Below, piece after piece: positions 50,367 through 58,730 of a stretch of 64,000 nucleotides of DNA. The stretch is from NCBI GenBank assembly GCA_947591245.1, contig CANQCY010000001.1:124001-188000 (forward strand). The letters are read 5' to 3'. The translations under genes and the position numbers were made by a program. Numbering within the stretch: the stretch's first letter is position 1; each line of letters starts with the position of its first letter. The notes beneath the pieces are model-generated. The model was not told where the DNA came from. It did not search any database and saw nothing but the letters and a program-made list of their open reading frames with translations. This stretch comes from an uncultured Lachnospiraceae bacterium. Its GTDB lineage: Bacteria > Bacillota > Clostridia > Lachnospirales > Lachnospiraceae.

Positions 50367-51413
50367 ATGAAGACGAGGGAAATAGCGGTTGGAACCGTGA
50401 AAATCGGCGGAGGAAACCCAATTGCGGTTCAGTCCATGACAAATACAAAGACAGAGGATGTACGGGCGACGGTGGCGCAGATCGGCCGGCTCGCGCAGGC
50501 GGGGTGCGATATCGTCCGCGTGGCGGTTCCGACAATGCAGGCGGCGGAGGCCATCGGGCAGATTAAGCGGCAGGTTGCGATTCCCGTTGTGGCAGACATC
50601 CATTTTGACTACAGGCTGGCGATTGCGGCAGCGGAGAACGGCGCGGATAAAATCCGCATCAATCCGGGAAATATCGGGAACAGGGAACGCATTCGGGCGG
50701 TTGTGGACGCATGCCGGCAGAGAAATATTCCGATCCGCGTCGGCGTAAACAGCGGGTCGCTTGAGAAGCATCTTCTCGAAAAATACGGCGGCGTCACACC
50801 CGAGGCGCTTGTCGAGAGCGCATTGGATAAGGTTGCGGTTATCGAGGATATGGGGTATGGCAATCTTGTTATCAGCATAAAGACGACGGATGTGCCGAAT
50901 TGCATCAAAGCACATGAGATCATAGCGGAGCGGACCGATTATCCGCTTCATGTGGGAATTACGGAATCCGGTACGGTACTGTCCGGCAGTATTAAGTCGG
51001 CAGTCGGCATCGGAGTCATTCTGCATCAGGGAATCGGCGACACGATCCGCGTTTCCCTGACCGGGGATCCCGTGGAGGAAATACATGCGGCAAACCTGAT
51101 TTTAAAATCGCTCGGCCTGAAAAAGAGCGGTATCACGGTTGTGTCCTGTCCGACATGCGGGCGGACGCAGATCGATCTGATCGGGCTGGCGTCCCAAGTG
51201 GAGAAAATGGTTCAGGAGTTTGATCTGGATATCAAGGTGGCCGTCATGGGCTGCGCGGTAAACGGCCCGGGCGAAGCGAAAGAGGCGGATATCGGAATTG
51301 CCGGCGGCGTCGGAGAGGGGCTTTTGATCAAAAAGGGCGAGATCGTGAAAAAAATGCCTGAAAATGAGCTGTTGGAGGCGCTCCGGCAGGAGCTGGCAAA
51401 TTGGGGGCGGTAA
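50367..51413 (+). CDS. ispG: 4-hydroxy-3-methylbut-2-en-1-yl diphosphate synthase IspG (GcpE)
   Basis: IspG is the iron-sulfur enzyme that reduces MEcPP to HMBPP in the MEP pathway. The protein is 348 residues. The TIM-barrel part opens VKIGGGNPIAVQSMTNTKTE and has PVVADIHFDYRLAI and KIRINPGNIG. The cluster ligands lie in VVSCPTCGRTQIDL and MGCAVNGPGEAKEADIGIAG. AAGGAAAAGGGA precedes ATG 50367. Bacillus has its ispG elsewhere and proS at this spot, so the local content differs. polC begins 3 bases after the stop. Confidence 0.98.
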   Translation: MKTREIAVGTVKIGGGNPIAVQSMTNTKTEDVRATVAQIGRLAQAGCDIVRVAVPTMQAAEAIGQIKRQVAIPVVADIHFDYRLAIAAAENGADKIRINPGNIGNRERIRAVVDACRQRNIPIRVGVNSGSLEKHLLEKYGGVTPEALVESALDKVAVIEDMGYGNLVISIKTTDVPNCIKAHEIIAERTDYPLHVGITESGTVLSGSIKSAVGIGVILHQGIGDTIRVSLTGDPVEEIHAANLILKSLGLKKSGITVVSCPTCGRTQIDLIGLASQVEKMVQEFDLDIKVAVMGCAVNGPGEAKEADIGIAGGVGEGLLIKKGEIVKKMPENELLEALRQELANWGR

Positions 51414-51415
51414 GC

Positions 51416-54400
51416 GTGGAGAATTTTTTTAACGCATTTTCCAAATTGAAATGCAGCGATGCGATAAAAAAACAATATGAGGACGTGATGGTGGAACGGA
51501 TCAGCGCGTCTAATTCAAAAAAGCTGGTGTTTGTTTATTGTAAAAAACGCCAGTTCTTGCCGTATAAAAAAATTCGGGAAATGGAGGGGGAATTGTATAA
51601 GCAGGTGTTTAAACAGGCGGGATTCCGTCCGATGTTGAAATTTTCTTTTCCCGGGTTCTGCGACATGCCCCTTTCGGAATTGCTCTCCAAAGTGGAGGAG
51701 GACTTAAAAGAGGAAATCCGGGAACAGGATTCGGTAAATGGACTGGAATTTTGTTCGCAGCCGTTTGAGGCGGAGGGGGAGTCGCTGTATATTACGTGCG
51801 GGGACTCTTTTTTGACGCGTAAACGGTGCGGCCTGGTCGGAGACTTTATCCGTTCCGTATTTTTGCAGCGGTTTCAGAGGGAAATTGCAGTAGAATTTAT
51901 TTTTAAGGAAGCAGAACGCAAAAAGGATTGGGAGCAGGAGACATATTTCGTGAAAATGGGCGGTGGAGAAAAAAGAGGGCCGGCGCAGAAAACGGAAGGG
52001 GAAAACGGCAGGACGGACAAGCCCGCTTCTGCCGCCGCAGGAGGAAAGCAGTCCCGGGCGGCAAACAGAAGCGGCGCCGGGACGGATGGGCGGAAGGGCG
52101 CGCGTAAGAAGAGCGGTTTTCGACGTCCTGCTGCAGATCCCGGGGTGTTTTATGGGAGGAACTGCGACGGCGACGTCATACCGGTCAGGGAAATTCAGGA
52201 TGAAATCGGCGAGGTGGTGATCGAGGGGCAGATACGGAGCGTTGAGAGCCGGCCGATTTCCGGTGAGAAGCAGATTGTTACATTTGCAGTGACAGATTAT
52301 ACGGATACGATTTTGTGCAAGGTCTTTATCAAAAATGAACAGGTGATTGATACCGGCTTTTATCAATTCGTCAAAAAGGGAAATTTTGTAAGGGTGAAAG
52401 GATATGCGGCGTGGGATTCATATGATAAGCAAATCCGTATAAGCAGTATCGCGGGAATGAAAGAAATAGAAGATTTCCGCATGGAACGGGTTGATCGCGC
52501 TCCCGTAAAGCGTGTGGAACTGCATGCCCATACGCAGATGAGCGATATGGACGGCGTTACGCATGTCGAACAGCTTGTCAACCGCGCCCATGCATGGGGA
52601 CACCGCGCGGTGGCGGTTACCGACCACGGCGTCGTGCAGGCGTTTCCGGATGCGAATCATGCCCTGGAAAAGTTGAAACTTTCGCCGGAGGATGATTTTA
52701 AGGTATTATATGGCTGTGAAGCATATCTGGTGGATGATTTGATCGACCCTGTTGTGGAAAATGAGAAAGGGCAGAAGCTGACGGATGATTTTGTCGTGTT
52801 TGATTTGGAGACAACGGGATTTTCAACGGCGAACGACCGCATTATCGAGATTGGCGCCGTCCGGGTGAGCGAGGGAAGGATATCGGAACGGTACAGTTCC
52901 TTCGTCAATCCGGGCATGCATATTCCGGAGCGGATCACCGAGCTTACGACGATTACGGATGATATGGTGAAAGACGCGCCGCCGATTGAGGCGGTTCTGC
53001 CGGAATTTTTAAACTTTATCGGCGATAATGCGCTTGTAGCGCACAATGCCGGTTTCGATCATGGCTTTATCCGGGCAAAGGCGAAGGAGCAGGGGATGGA
53101 CACGGATTTTACCGTGGTGGATACGGTCGGAATGGCGCGCGTTCTTCTGCCGGATCTTGCTAAGTTTAAGCTGGATCATGTCGCAAAAAAATTGAAGATT
53201 TCTCTGGGAAACCATCATCGTGCAGTCGATGACGCGGGCGCGACGGCGAAGATTTTTGAGAAATTTGTAAATATGCTGGCAGAACGGGATATATTTGATT
53301 TAAAGCAGTTGGAGGAGCTGACGGCCGGGGCGGCGGATATCGTGAAAAAGAAACCGTCTTATCATGCGATTATTTTTGCGGCGAATGAGACGGGAAGGGT
53401 CAATCTGTACCGCCTTGTCTCGATGGGGCACCTTGATTATTTTTATCGGCGTCCGCGTATTCCAAAAAGCATGTTTAAGAAGTATCGGGACGGCCTGATC
53501 ATCGGTTCCGCCTGTGAGGCGGGAGAGCTCTACCGCGCCCTTTTGGACGGCGCGCCGGATGAGAGGATTCGGGAAATCGTGGAGTTTTATGATTATCTGG
53601 AAATCCAGCCGATTGCAAACAATCATTTTATGATCGAAAGCGAAAAGGTAGAAAAGATAACAAGCGAAGAGGATCTGCGCGAGATGAACCGCCGTATTGT
53701 CCGGCTTGGCGAAAGGTATGATAAACCGGTGGCGGCAACGTGCGATGTGCACTTTCTCGATCCGGAGGATGAAATTTACCGGAGAATCATACTTGCCGGA
53801 AAACAGATGAAGGATGCGGATGAGCAGCCCCCGCTGTTTTTGCGGACCACGGACGAGATGCTGGAAGAATTTTCCTATTTGGGAGAGGAAAAGGCATATG
53901 AGGTTGTTGTGGCGAATACGAATTTAATTGCGGACAGGATAGAGAAAATGTCGCCGGTCTATCCGGATAAATGCCCGCCGGTCATTCCCAACTCGGACGA
54001 GACGCTGCGGGAGATTTGTTATACAAAGGCAATCAGCATGTACGGCGATCCGCTTCCGCCGCAGGTGAAGGGGCGGCTTGATCATGAGCTGGATTCGATT
54101 ATCAAAAACGGGTTCGCCGTGATGTATATTATCGCACAGAAGCTTGTGTGGAAATCAAATGAGGACGGCTATCTCGTGGGCTCGCGCGGTTCCGTCGGCT
54201 CCTCTTTTGTCGCTACGATGTCCGGCATCACGGAGGTCAATCCGCTCCCGGCGCATTATTATTGCGAAAACTGCCACTATGTCGATTTTGATTCGGATGA
54301 GGTGAAGAGGTATGCGGGGAGCTCGGGATGCGACATGCCGCCCAAAAACTGCCCGAAGTGCGGGAAGCCTCTGCTTCAGGACGGACACGACATTCCGTTT

Positions 54401-55879
54401 GAGACATTTCTCGGATTTTACGGGGATAAAGAGCCCGATATCGATCTGAATTTTTCCGGTGAGTACCAGAGCAAGGCGCATGCCTACACGGAAGTTATTT
54501 TCGGTGCGGGCCAGACGTTTCGCGCTGGAACGATCGCTACTCTTGCGGACAAGACGGCGTATGGGTATGTGAAAAATTATTTTGAGGAGCGGGGGGAACA
54601 TAAGCGCCCGGAAGAGATCGACCGCATACTAGGCGGCTGCGTCGGCATCCGGCGTTCGACCGGACAGCACCCCGGAGGAATCATCGTACTTCCTCTCGGG
54701 CAGGAAATCTATACGTTTACGCCGGTGCAGCATCCGGCAAATGACATGAATACGCCGATCATCACCACGCATTTCGACTACCACTCGATCGACCATAACC
54801 TGTTGAAACTCGACATACTCGGACACGATGATCCCACGATGATCCGCATGCTCGAGGATCTGACCGGTCTGGATGCCAGAACGATCTCCCTCGACAATCC
54901 GGAGGTGCTTTCGCTGTTTGCGGATACCTCTGCACTGAACGTCACGCCGGACGAGCTTCAGGGCTGCGACCTCGGATGCCTTGGAGTGCCGGAATTCGGC
55001 ACGGAATTTGTCATGCAGATGCTTCGCGATACGAAACCGAAAAATTTCTCCGATCTTGTGCGGATTTCCGGGCTTTCGCACGGTACGGATGTATGGCTTA
55101 ACAATGCGCAGTATTTCATTAAAGAGGGAAAGTGTACGCTTTCCACGGCGATCTGTACGCGTGACGACATTATGACCTATCTCATTCATACCGGCGTGGA
55201 AAATGGTCTCGCATTTAAGATCATGGAGAGCGTCAGAAAGGGAAAAGGGCTGACGCCGGATATGGAGCAGGCGATGATCGAAGCGGGCGTGGAGGACTGG
55301 TATATCGAGTCCTGCAAACGGATTAAGTACATGTTTCCGAAAGCCCATGCGGTGGCGTATGTCATGATGGCATTCCGGATCGCTTATTTTAAGGTGTTCT
55401 ATCCGCTTGCGTACTATGCGGCGTTTTTCAGCATCCGTGCAAAGGCGTTTGACTATGAGCTTATGTGCCTGGGCAAGGAGAAACTGGAAACGGCGATGAG
55501 AGATTATAAGAGGCGGTACAATGAGTTGTCGAAAAAAGAACAGGACAGCTACAACGATATGAAGATCGTGCAGGAGATGTATGCGAGGGGCTTTACGTTT
55601 ATGCCGATTGATATTTTCCGGGCAAAAGCAAACCATTTTCAGATCATCGACGGAAAGCTGATGCCGGCTTTGAGCGCCATTGACGGAATGGGCGGAAAGG
55701 CGGCGGATGGCGTTGTGGAGGCCGCGAAGGATGGCCCGTTTTCCTCAAGGCAGAATTTTAAGGAGCGCAGTAAGATATCGGGAACCGTAGTGGATAAAAT
55801 GGCGGAACTCGGTATTCTCGGGGAGCTGCCGGAGACGGATCAGATGTCAATCTTGGATCTTTTCGAAATGGAAGCATAA
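51416..55879 (+). CDS. polC: DNA polymerase III alpha subunit, PolC type
   Basis: PolC is the replicative polymerase of low-GC Gram-positives. GTG 51416 after GGGGGCGG gives MENFFNAFSKLKC and 1487 residues (Bacillus PolC is 1437). Domains in order: N-terminal region with a basic disordered segment (about 185-240); OB fold; PHP domain (VELHAHTQMSDMDG, about 366); proofreading exonuclease inserted in PHP (VFDLETTGFSTANDR, about 461). Then comes the polymerase, with a CENC...CPKC zinc finger (about 950), KEPDIDLNFSGEYQ carrying the catalytic aspartates, and a C-terminal HhH region. Exonuclease and polymerase acidic residues appear intact. Confidence 0.98.
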   Translation: MENFFNAFSKLKCSDAIKKQYEDVMVERISASNSKKLVFVYCKKRQFLPYKKIREMEGELYKQVFKQAGFRPMLKFSFPGFCDMPLSELLSKVEEDLKEEIREQDSVNGLEFCSQPFEAEGESLYITCGDSFLTRKRCGLVGDFIRSVFLQRFQREIAVEFIFKEAERKKDWEQETYFVKMGGGEKRGPAQKTEGENGRTDKPASAAAGGKQSRAANRSGAGTDGRKGARKKSGFRRPAADPGVFYGRNCDGDVIPVREIQDEIGEVVIEGQIRSVESRPISGEKQIVTFAVTDYTDTILCKVFIKNEQVIDTGFYQFVKKGNFVRVKGYAAWDSYDKQIRISSIAGMKEIEDFRMERVDRAPVKRVELHAHTQMSDMDGVTHVEQLVNRAHAWGHRAVAVTDHGVVQAFPDANHALEKLKLSPEDDFKVLYGCEAYLVDDLIDPVVENEKGQKLTDDFVVFDLETTGFSTANDRIIEIGAVRVSEGRISERYSSFVNPGMHIPERITELTTITDDMVKDAPPIEAVLPEFLNFIGDNALVAHNAGFDHGFIRAKAKEQGMDTDFTVVDTVGMARVLLPDLAKFKLDHVAKKLKISLGNHHRAVDDAGATAKIFEKFVNMLAERDIFDLKQLEELTAGAADIVKKKPSYHAIIFAANETGRVNLYRLVSMGHLDYFYRRPRIPKSMFKKYRDGLIIGSACEAGELYRALLDGAPDERIREIVEFYDYLEIQPIANNHFMIESEKVEKITSEEDLREMNRRIVRLGERYDKPVAATCDVHFLDPEDEIYRRIILAGKQMKDADEQPPLFLRTTDEMLEEFSYLGEEKAYEVVVANTNLIADRIEKMSPVYPDKCPPVIPNSDETLREICYTKAISMYGDPLPPQVKGRLDHELDSIIKNGFAVMYIIAQKLVWKSNEDGYLVGSRGSVGSSFVATMSGITEVNPLPAHYYCENCHYVDFDSDEVKRYAGSSGCDMPPKNCPKCGKPLLQDGHDIPFETFLGFYGDKEPDIDLNFSGEYQSKAHAYTEVIFGAGQTFRAGTIATLADKTAYGYVKNYFEERGEHKRPEEIDRILGGCVGIRRSTGQHPGGIIVLPLGQEIYTFTPVQHPANDMNTPIITTHFDYHSIDHNLLKLDILGHDDPTMIRMLEDLTGLDARTISLDNPEVLSLFADTSALNVTPDELQGCDLGCLGVPEFGTEFVMQMLRDTKPKNFSDLVRISGLSHGTDVWLNNAQYFIKEGKCTLSTAICTRDDIMTYLIHTGVENGLAFKIMESVRKGKGLTPDMEQAMIEAGVEDWYIESCKRIKYMFPKAHAVAYVMMAFRIAYFKVFYPLAYYAAFFSIRAKAFDYELMCLGKEKLETAMRDYKRRYNELSKKEQDSYNDMKIVQEMYARGFTFMPIDIFRAKANHFQIIDGKLMPALSAIDGMGGKAADGVVEAAKDGPFSSRQNFKERSKISGTVVDKMAELGILGELPETDQMSILDLFEMEA

Positions 55880-55956
55880 AGAGGGGGGCTGTTTTTGAAG
55901 GCGGATCGCGCGGTTACGCTGCCAATCGGCGGGCGGCGCCGGGAGGTAAAAAAATA

Positions 55957-55985
55957 TTGCACTATTTTAGTAAATAATGTATAAT
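55957..55985 (+). promoter_or_regulatory. Promoter of the DHH phosphoesterase gene
   Basis: TTGCAC (55957-55962), 17 bases, then TATAAT (55980-55985). The predicted start is near 55992, about 30 bases before the ATG. The stretch between the polC stop and this promoter is GC-rich and contains no clear terminator. Confidence 0.75.
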
Positions 55986-56020
55986 GGATTTTAAGATTAT
56001 ATGACGAGAGAGGTAGCAGA

Positions 56021-56941
56021 ATGAGACTAATTACTAGATCGGATTTTGATGGACTGGCATGTGCAGCGTTATTGAAAGAAGCTGGCATTATCGACAGCTG
56101 GAAATTTGCGCATCCGAAGGATTTGCAGGACGGGCTGGTAGAGGTCACGGAGAATGACTGTCTGGCTAACGTGCCTTTTGTAGAGGGGTGCGGGTTGTGG
56201 TTCGACCATCATTCCAGCGAGCATGAAAGAGTGCAGCTGGAAGGCAGGTATAAAGGAGAGAGCCGCATTACGCCTTCCTGCGCCCGTATAATATATGAGT
56301 ATTATGGAGGAAAAGAAAAATTCCCGCAGTTTGACGACTTAATGGAAGCGGTGGATAAGGTGGATTCCGCAAATCTTACGCTGGATGAGATACAGAACCC
56401 GACGGGATGGGTGCTGGTTGGATTTATTATGGATCCGCGCACCGGCCTTGGGAGATGGAGGAACTTCCGCATACCGAATTATCAGCTGATGGAGGAATTG
56501 ATCGACGCCTGCCGCACGATGACGACAGAAGAGATTCTGGCGCTTCCCGATGTCAAAGAGCGCATCGATGTATATTTTGAGCAGGCAGAAAAATTTACGG
56601 AAATGGTACGGAAATATACGAGGGTGGAAAAAGACGTCATAATTTCGGATTTACGCGGCGTCGATCCGATTTATTCGGGCAACCGTTTTATGATTTACAG
56701 TATGTATCCGGAGCAGAATATATCGGTTTGGATTGTCAATGGAAAAGGCGGAAAGGGCTGTTCCGCAGCGGTTGGCTACAGCGTGCTCAATAGGACGTCG
56801 AACGTAAACGTCGGCCAGCTCATGTTGAAATACGGCGGCGGCGGCCACAAGGCGGTTGGCACGTGCCAGTTTGACGATGAGCATATGGATGAAATGCTGC
56901 CGAAGCTGATCGATGAGATTGTAAATTATAAAGAGCAGTGA
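56021..56941 (+). CDS. DHH/DHHA1 family phosphoesterase
   Basis: The protein is 306 residues from ATG 56021, with a GAGAGG ribosome binding site. DHH motifs are SDFDGLACAALL for metal binding at the start, then WFDHHSSEH, and AVDKVDSA. The C-terminal DHHA1 substrate domain ends MLKYGGGGHKAVGTCQFDDE. Members of this group include nanoRNases, exopolyphosphatases and cyclic-dinucleotide hydrolases. The sequence alone does not show which substrate applies, although the soluble, two-domain form without GGDEF or PAS rules out GdpP. It has its own promoter and a strong terminator, so it is monocistronic. Confidence 0.9.
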   Translation: MRLITRSDFDGLACAALLKEAGIIDSWKFAHPKDLQDGLVEVTENDCLANVPFVEGCGLWFDHHSSEHERVQLEGRYKGESRITPSCARIIYEYYGGKEKFPQFDDLMEAVDKVDSANLTLDEIQNPTGWVLVGFIMDPRTGLGRWRNFRIPNYQLMEELIDACRTMTTEEILALPDVKERIDVYFEQAEKFTEMVRKYTRVEKDVIISDLRGVDPIYSGNRFMIYSMYPEQNISVWIVNGKGGKGCSAAVGYSVLNRTSNVNVGQLMLKYGGGGHKAVGTCQFDDEHMDEMLPKLIDEIVNYKEQ

Positions 56942-56968
56942 ACATATTGGCGTGGAAATCTAAAAAGA

Positions 56969-57005
56969 TGCTGGTGTCAGGCAAGCTTTTGACACCGGCA
57001 TTTTT
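56969..57005 (+). terminator. Terminator after the DHH phosphoesterase gene
   Basis: TGCTGGTGTCA (56969-56979) pairs with TGACACCGGCA (56990-57000) with one G/T wobble across a 10-base loop, followed by T5. This is a strong intrinsic terminator 28 bases after the stop codon. Confidence 0.9.
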
Positions 57006-57032
57006 AAAATTTATGAAAAGGTGTGACAAAAA

Positions 57033-58478
57033 ATGTTTGATTTTGGACTGATCGACCGCACGGACATAAGCGGGGAGGCTCCGGCAGAGGAACCGGCAAG
57101 ACAGTATTATTTCATGAAAAAGTGCAGGCTGTGGGCGCAGGAGGAAGAAAAAAAGCTCGGAAGGAAGCTTACGTTGTCGATGCAGACGATGGGATGTCAG
57201 ATGAACGCCAGGGATTCGGAGAAACTGGAGGCGATCTTGGCATTCATCGGTTATGAGGCGGTGGATGAGGCAGCGGCGGATTTCATCTTATATAATACGT
57301 GTACGGTTCGGGAAAATGCGAATTTGAAAGTGTATGGGCGGCTGGGGTATATGAAAAACCAAAAGAAGAAAAATCCGCGGATGAAGATTGCGATGTGCGG
57401 CTGTATGATGCAGGAGCTTTCGGTCGTGGAAAAGATAAAGAAAAGCTATCCGTTTGTGGATATGATCTTCGGAACCCATAACGTGTACAAGCTGGCAGAA
57501 ATTTTTTATACGCATCTGCAGTCGGAACGCATGGTGCTGGATGTGTGGAAGGAAGCGGAAGGCATCGTGGAGGATCTGCCGAGCGTGCGCAAATTTCCGT
57601 TTAAGGCGGGGGTCAATATCATGTATGGGTGCAATAATTTCTGCAGCTATTGTATCGTGCCCTATGTGCGGGGCAGGGAACGGAGCAGGCAGCCGGAGGA
57701 AATCCTTCGGGAAGTCCGGGAACTGGCGGCGGACGGCGTAGTGGAGGTGATGCTCCTCGGTCAGAATGTAAATTCGTACGGGAACACGCTGGAAGCTGAC
57801 GTGAACTTCGCGCAGCTGTTACGTGAAGTTGAGAAAACAGACGGCTTGGAACGCATCCGTTTTATGACATCCCACCCGAAGGATCTGTCGGAAGAGCTGA
57901 TCGATGTTATGGCCGGGAGCACGAAAATCTGTTCGCACCTGCACCTTCCGATCCAGTCGGGAAGCACGAGAATATTGAGGGAAATGAACCGCCGCTACAC
58001 GAAAGAAGATTATTTGAATCTCGTGGCGCGGATTCGCGAACGCATGCCGGACATTTCGCTGACGACGGATCTCATCGTGGGATTTCCGGGAGAAACAGAG
58101 GAGGATTTTCTGGAGACGCTGGATGTGGTTCGCCGGGTGAGGTATGACAGCGTATATTCCTTTATATATTCGAGGCGGACGGGGACGCCCGCGGCCGCGA
58201 TGGAGGGCCAGGTGCCGGAGGAAGTTGCGAAAGGGCGCTTCCAGAGGCTTTTGGAGGCAATCCGGAATATTTCCAAAGAAATTACAGAGGAACAGGTGGG
58301 GCGGGAGGCGGAGGCTTTGATGGAGGAAATCAATGGCCACGATCCGTCGCTGGTCACCGGGCGGCTATCCTCGAATGCAGTCGTACACTGCAAGGGAACG
58401 CCCGCATGCATCGGAAAGATTTGCCGGGTCAGGCTGACGGAAAGCAGGGGGTTTTATTTTATGGGGGAAATCGTATGA
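57033..58478 (+). CDS. miaB: tRNA-2-methylthio-N6-dimethylallyladenosine synthase MiaB
   Basis: MiaB adds a methylthio group to i6A37 of tRNAs that read U-starting codons, using radical SAM chemistry. The protein is 481 residues. The N-terminal domain ligands are in MQTMGCQMNARDSE, YNTCTVRENA and MCGCMMQE. The radical SAM cysteines are in MYGCNNFCSYCIVPYVRGRE. LPIQSGSTRILREMNRRYTK and the C-terminal TRAM domain (about 410-481) follow. An N-terminal extension of about 45 residues is common in Clostridial MiaB. AAAGGTGTG precedes ATG 57033. Confidence 0.97.
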   Translation: MFDFGLIDRTDISGEAPAEEPARQYYFMKKCRLWAQEEEKKLGRKLTLSMQTMGCQMNARDSEKLEAILAFIGYEAVDEAAADFILYNTCTVRENANLKVYGRLGYMKNQKKKNPRMKIAMCGCMMQELSVVEKIKKSYPFVDMIFGTHNVYKLAEIFYTHLQSERMVLDVWKEAEGIVEDLPSVRKFPFKAGVNIMYGCNNFCSYCIVPYVRGRERSRQPEEILREVRELAADGVVEVMLLGQNVNSYGNTLEADVNFAQLLREVEKTDGLERIRFMTSHPKDLSEELIDVMAGSTKICSHLHLPIQSGSTRILREMNRRYTKEDYLNLVARIRERMPDISLTTDLIVGFPGETEEDFLETLDVVRRVRYDSVYSFIYSRRTGTPAAAMEGQVPEEVAKGRFQRLLEAIRNISKEITEEQVGREAEALMEEINGHDPSLVTGRLSSNAVVHCKGTPACIGKICRVRLTESRGFYFMGEIV

Positions 58479-58493
58479 ATGATAAATTTTCTC

Positions 58494-58522
58494 TTGACAA
58501 AGCCGGTTAAATGATATATTAT
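58494..58522 (+). promoter_or_regulatory. Promoter of tRNA-Glu
   Basis: A consensus TTGACA (58494-58499) is followed after 17 bases by TATTAT (58517-58522). The start would be near 58529, 12 bases before the tRNA. The perfect -35 box fits a stable-RNA promoter. Confidence 0.8.
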
Positions 58523-58540
58523 AGTTGTTGTGATGTTTAA

Positions 58541-58612
58541 GGTCCGTTGGTCAAGCGGCTAAGACGCTGCCCTCTCACGGCAGAAACAGGGGTTCGATTC
58601 CCCTACGGACTA
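58541..58612 (+). tRNA. tRNA-Glu (anticodon CTC)
   Basis: A full cloverleaf folds by eye in 72 bases. The acceptor GGTCCGT pairs with ACGGACT, the D stem is GTC/GAC, the anticodon stem CTGCC/GGCAG encloses loop CTCTCAC, and the T arm is AGGGG-TTCGATT-CCCCT. The anticodon is CTC, reading GAG. The discriminator is A73, and CCA is not encoded. The first acceptor pair is a G1-U72 wobble, whereas Bacillus tRNA-Glu has G1-C72 with the wobble at the second pair. It stands alone with its own promoter and terminator. Confidence 0.95.
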
Positions 58613-58623
58613 TTTTGAGGCTG

Positions 58624-58654
58624 AATCCCCCGCAGAAACGCTGTGGGGGATTTT
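58624..58654 (+). terminator. Terminator of tRNA-Glu
   Basis: AATCCCCCGCAG (58624-58635) pairs with CTGTGGGGGATT (58641-58652) with one G/T wobble around a 5-base loop, then TTTT. It begins 12 bases after the tRNA. Confidence 0.9.
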
Positions 58655-58730
58655 GCAGTCATGAGATTGTTTATGCAGGCAGCGGCAGCGCTGCGGCGGT
58701 AAGCCGCACGACAGGAAGTGAGAAACTTTG

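Noticed and set aside
49383-51086. 567-codon open frame on the minus strand, opposite rseP and ispG
   Set aside because: It lies fully antisense to two highly conserved genes, has Arg/His/Asn-rich composition typical of shadow frames and no recognisable domain.
54629-55636. 335-codon minus-strand frame opposite polC
   Set aside because: Same reasoning; the + strand here is the catalytic core of PolC.
55895-55984. Possible short TTG-started peptide between polC and the DHH gene
   Set aside because: About 29 codons overlapping the DHH promoter, with basic composition and no recognisable pattern; probably chance.
58680-58711. GC-rich palindrome GCAGCGCTGC and GCGGC/GCCGC hairpin before the ABC gene
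   Set aside because: No T-run and no promoter spacing; read as a local GC-rich spacer.
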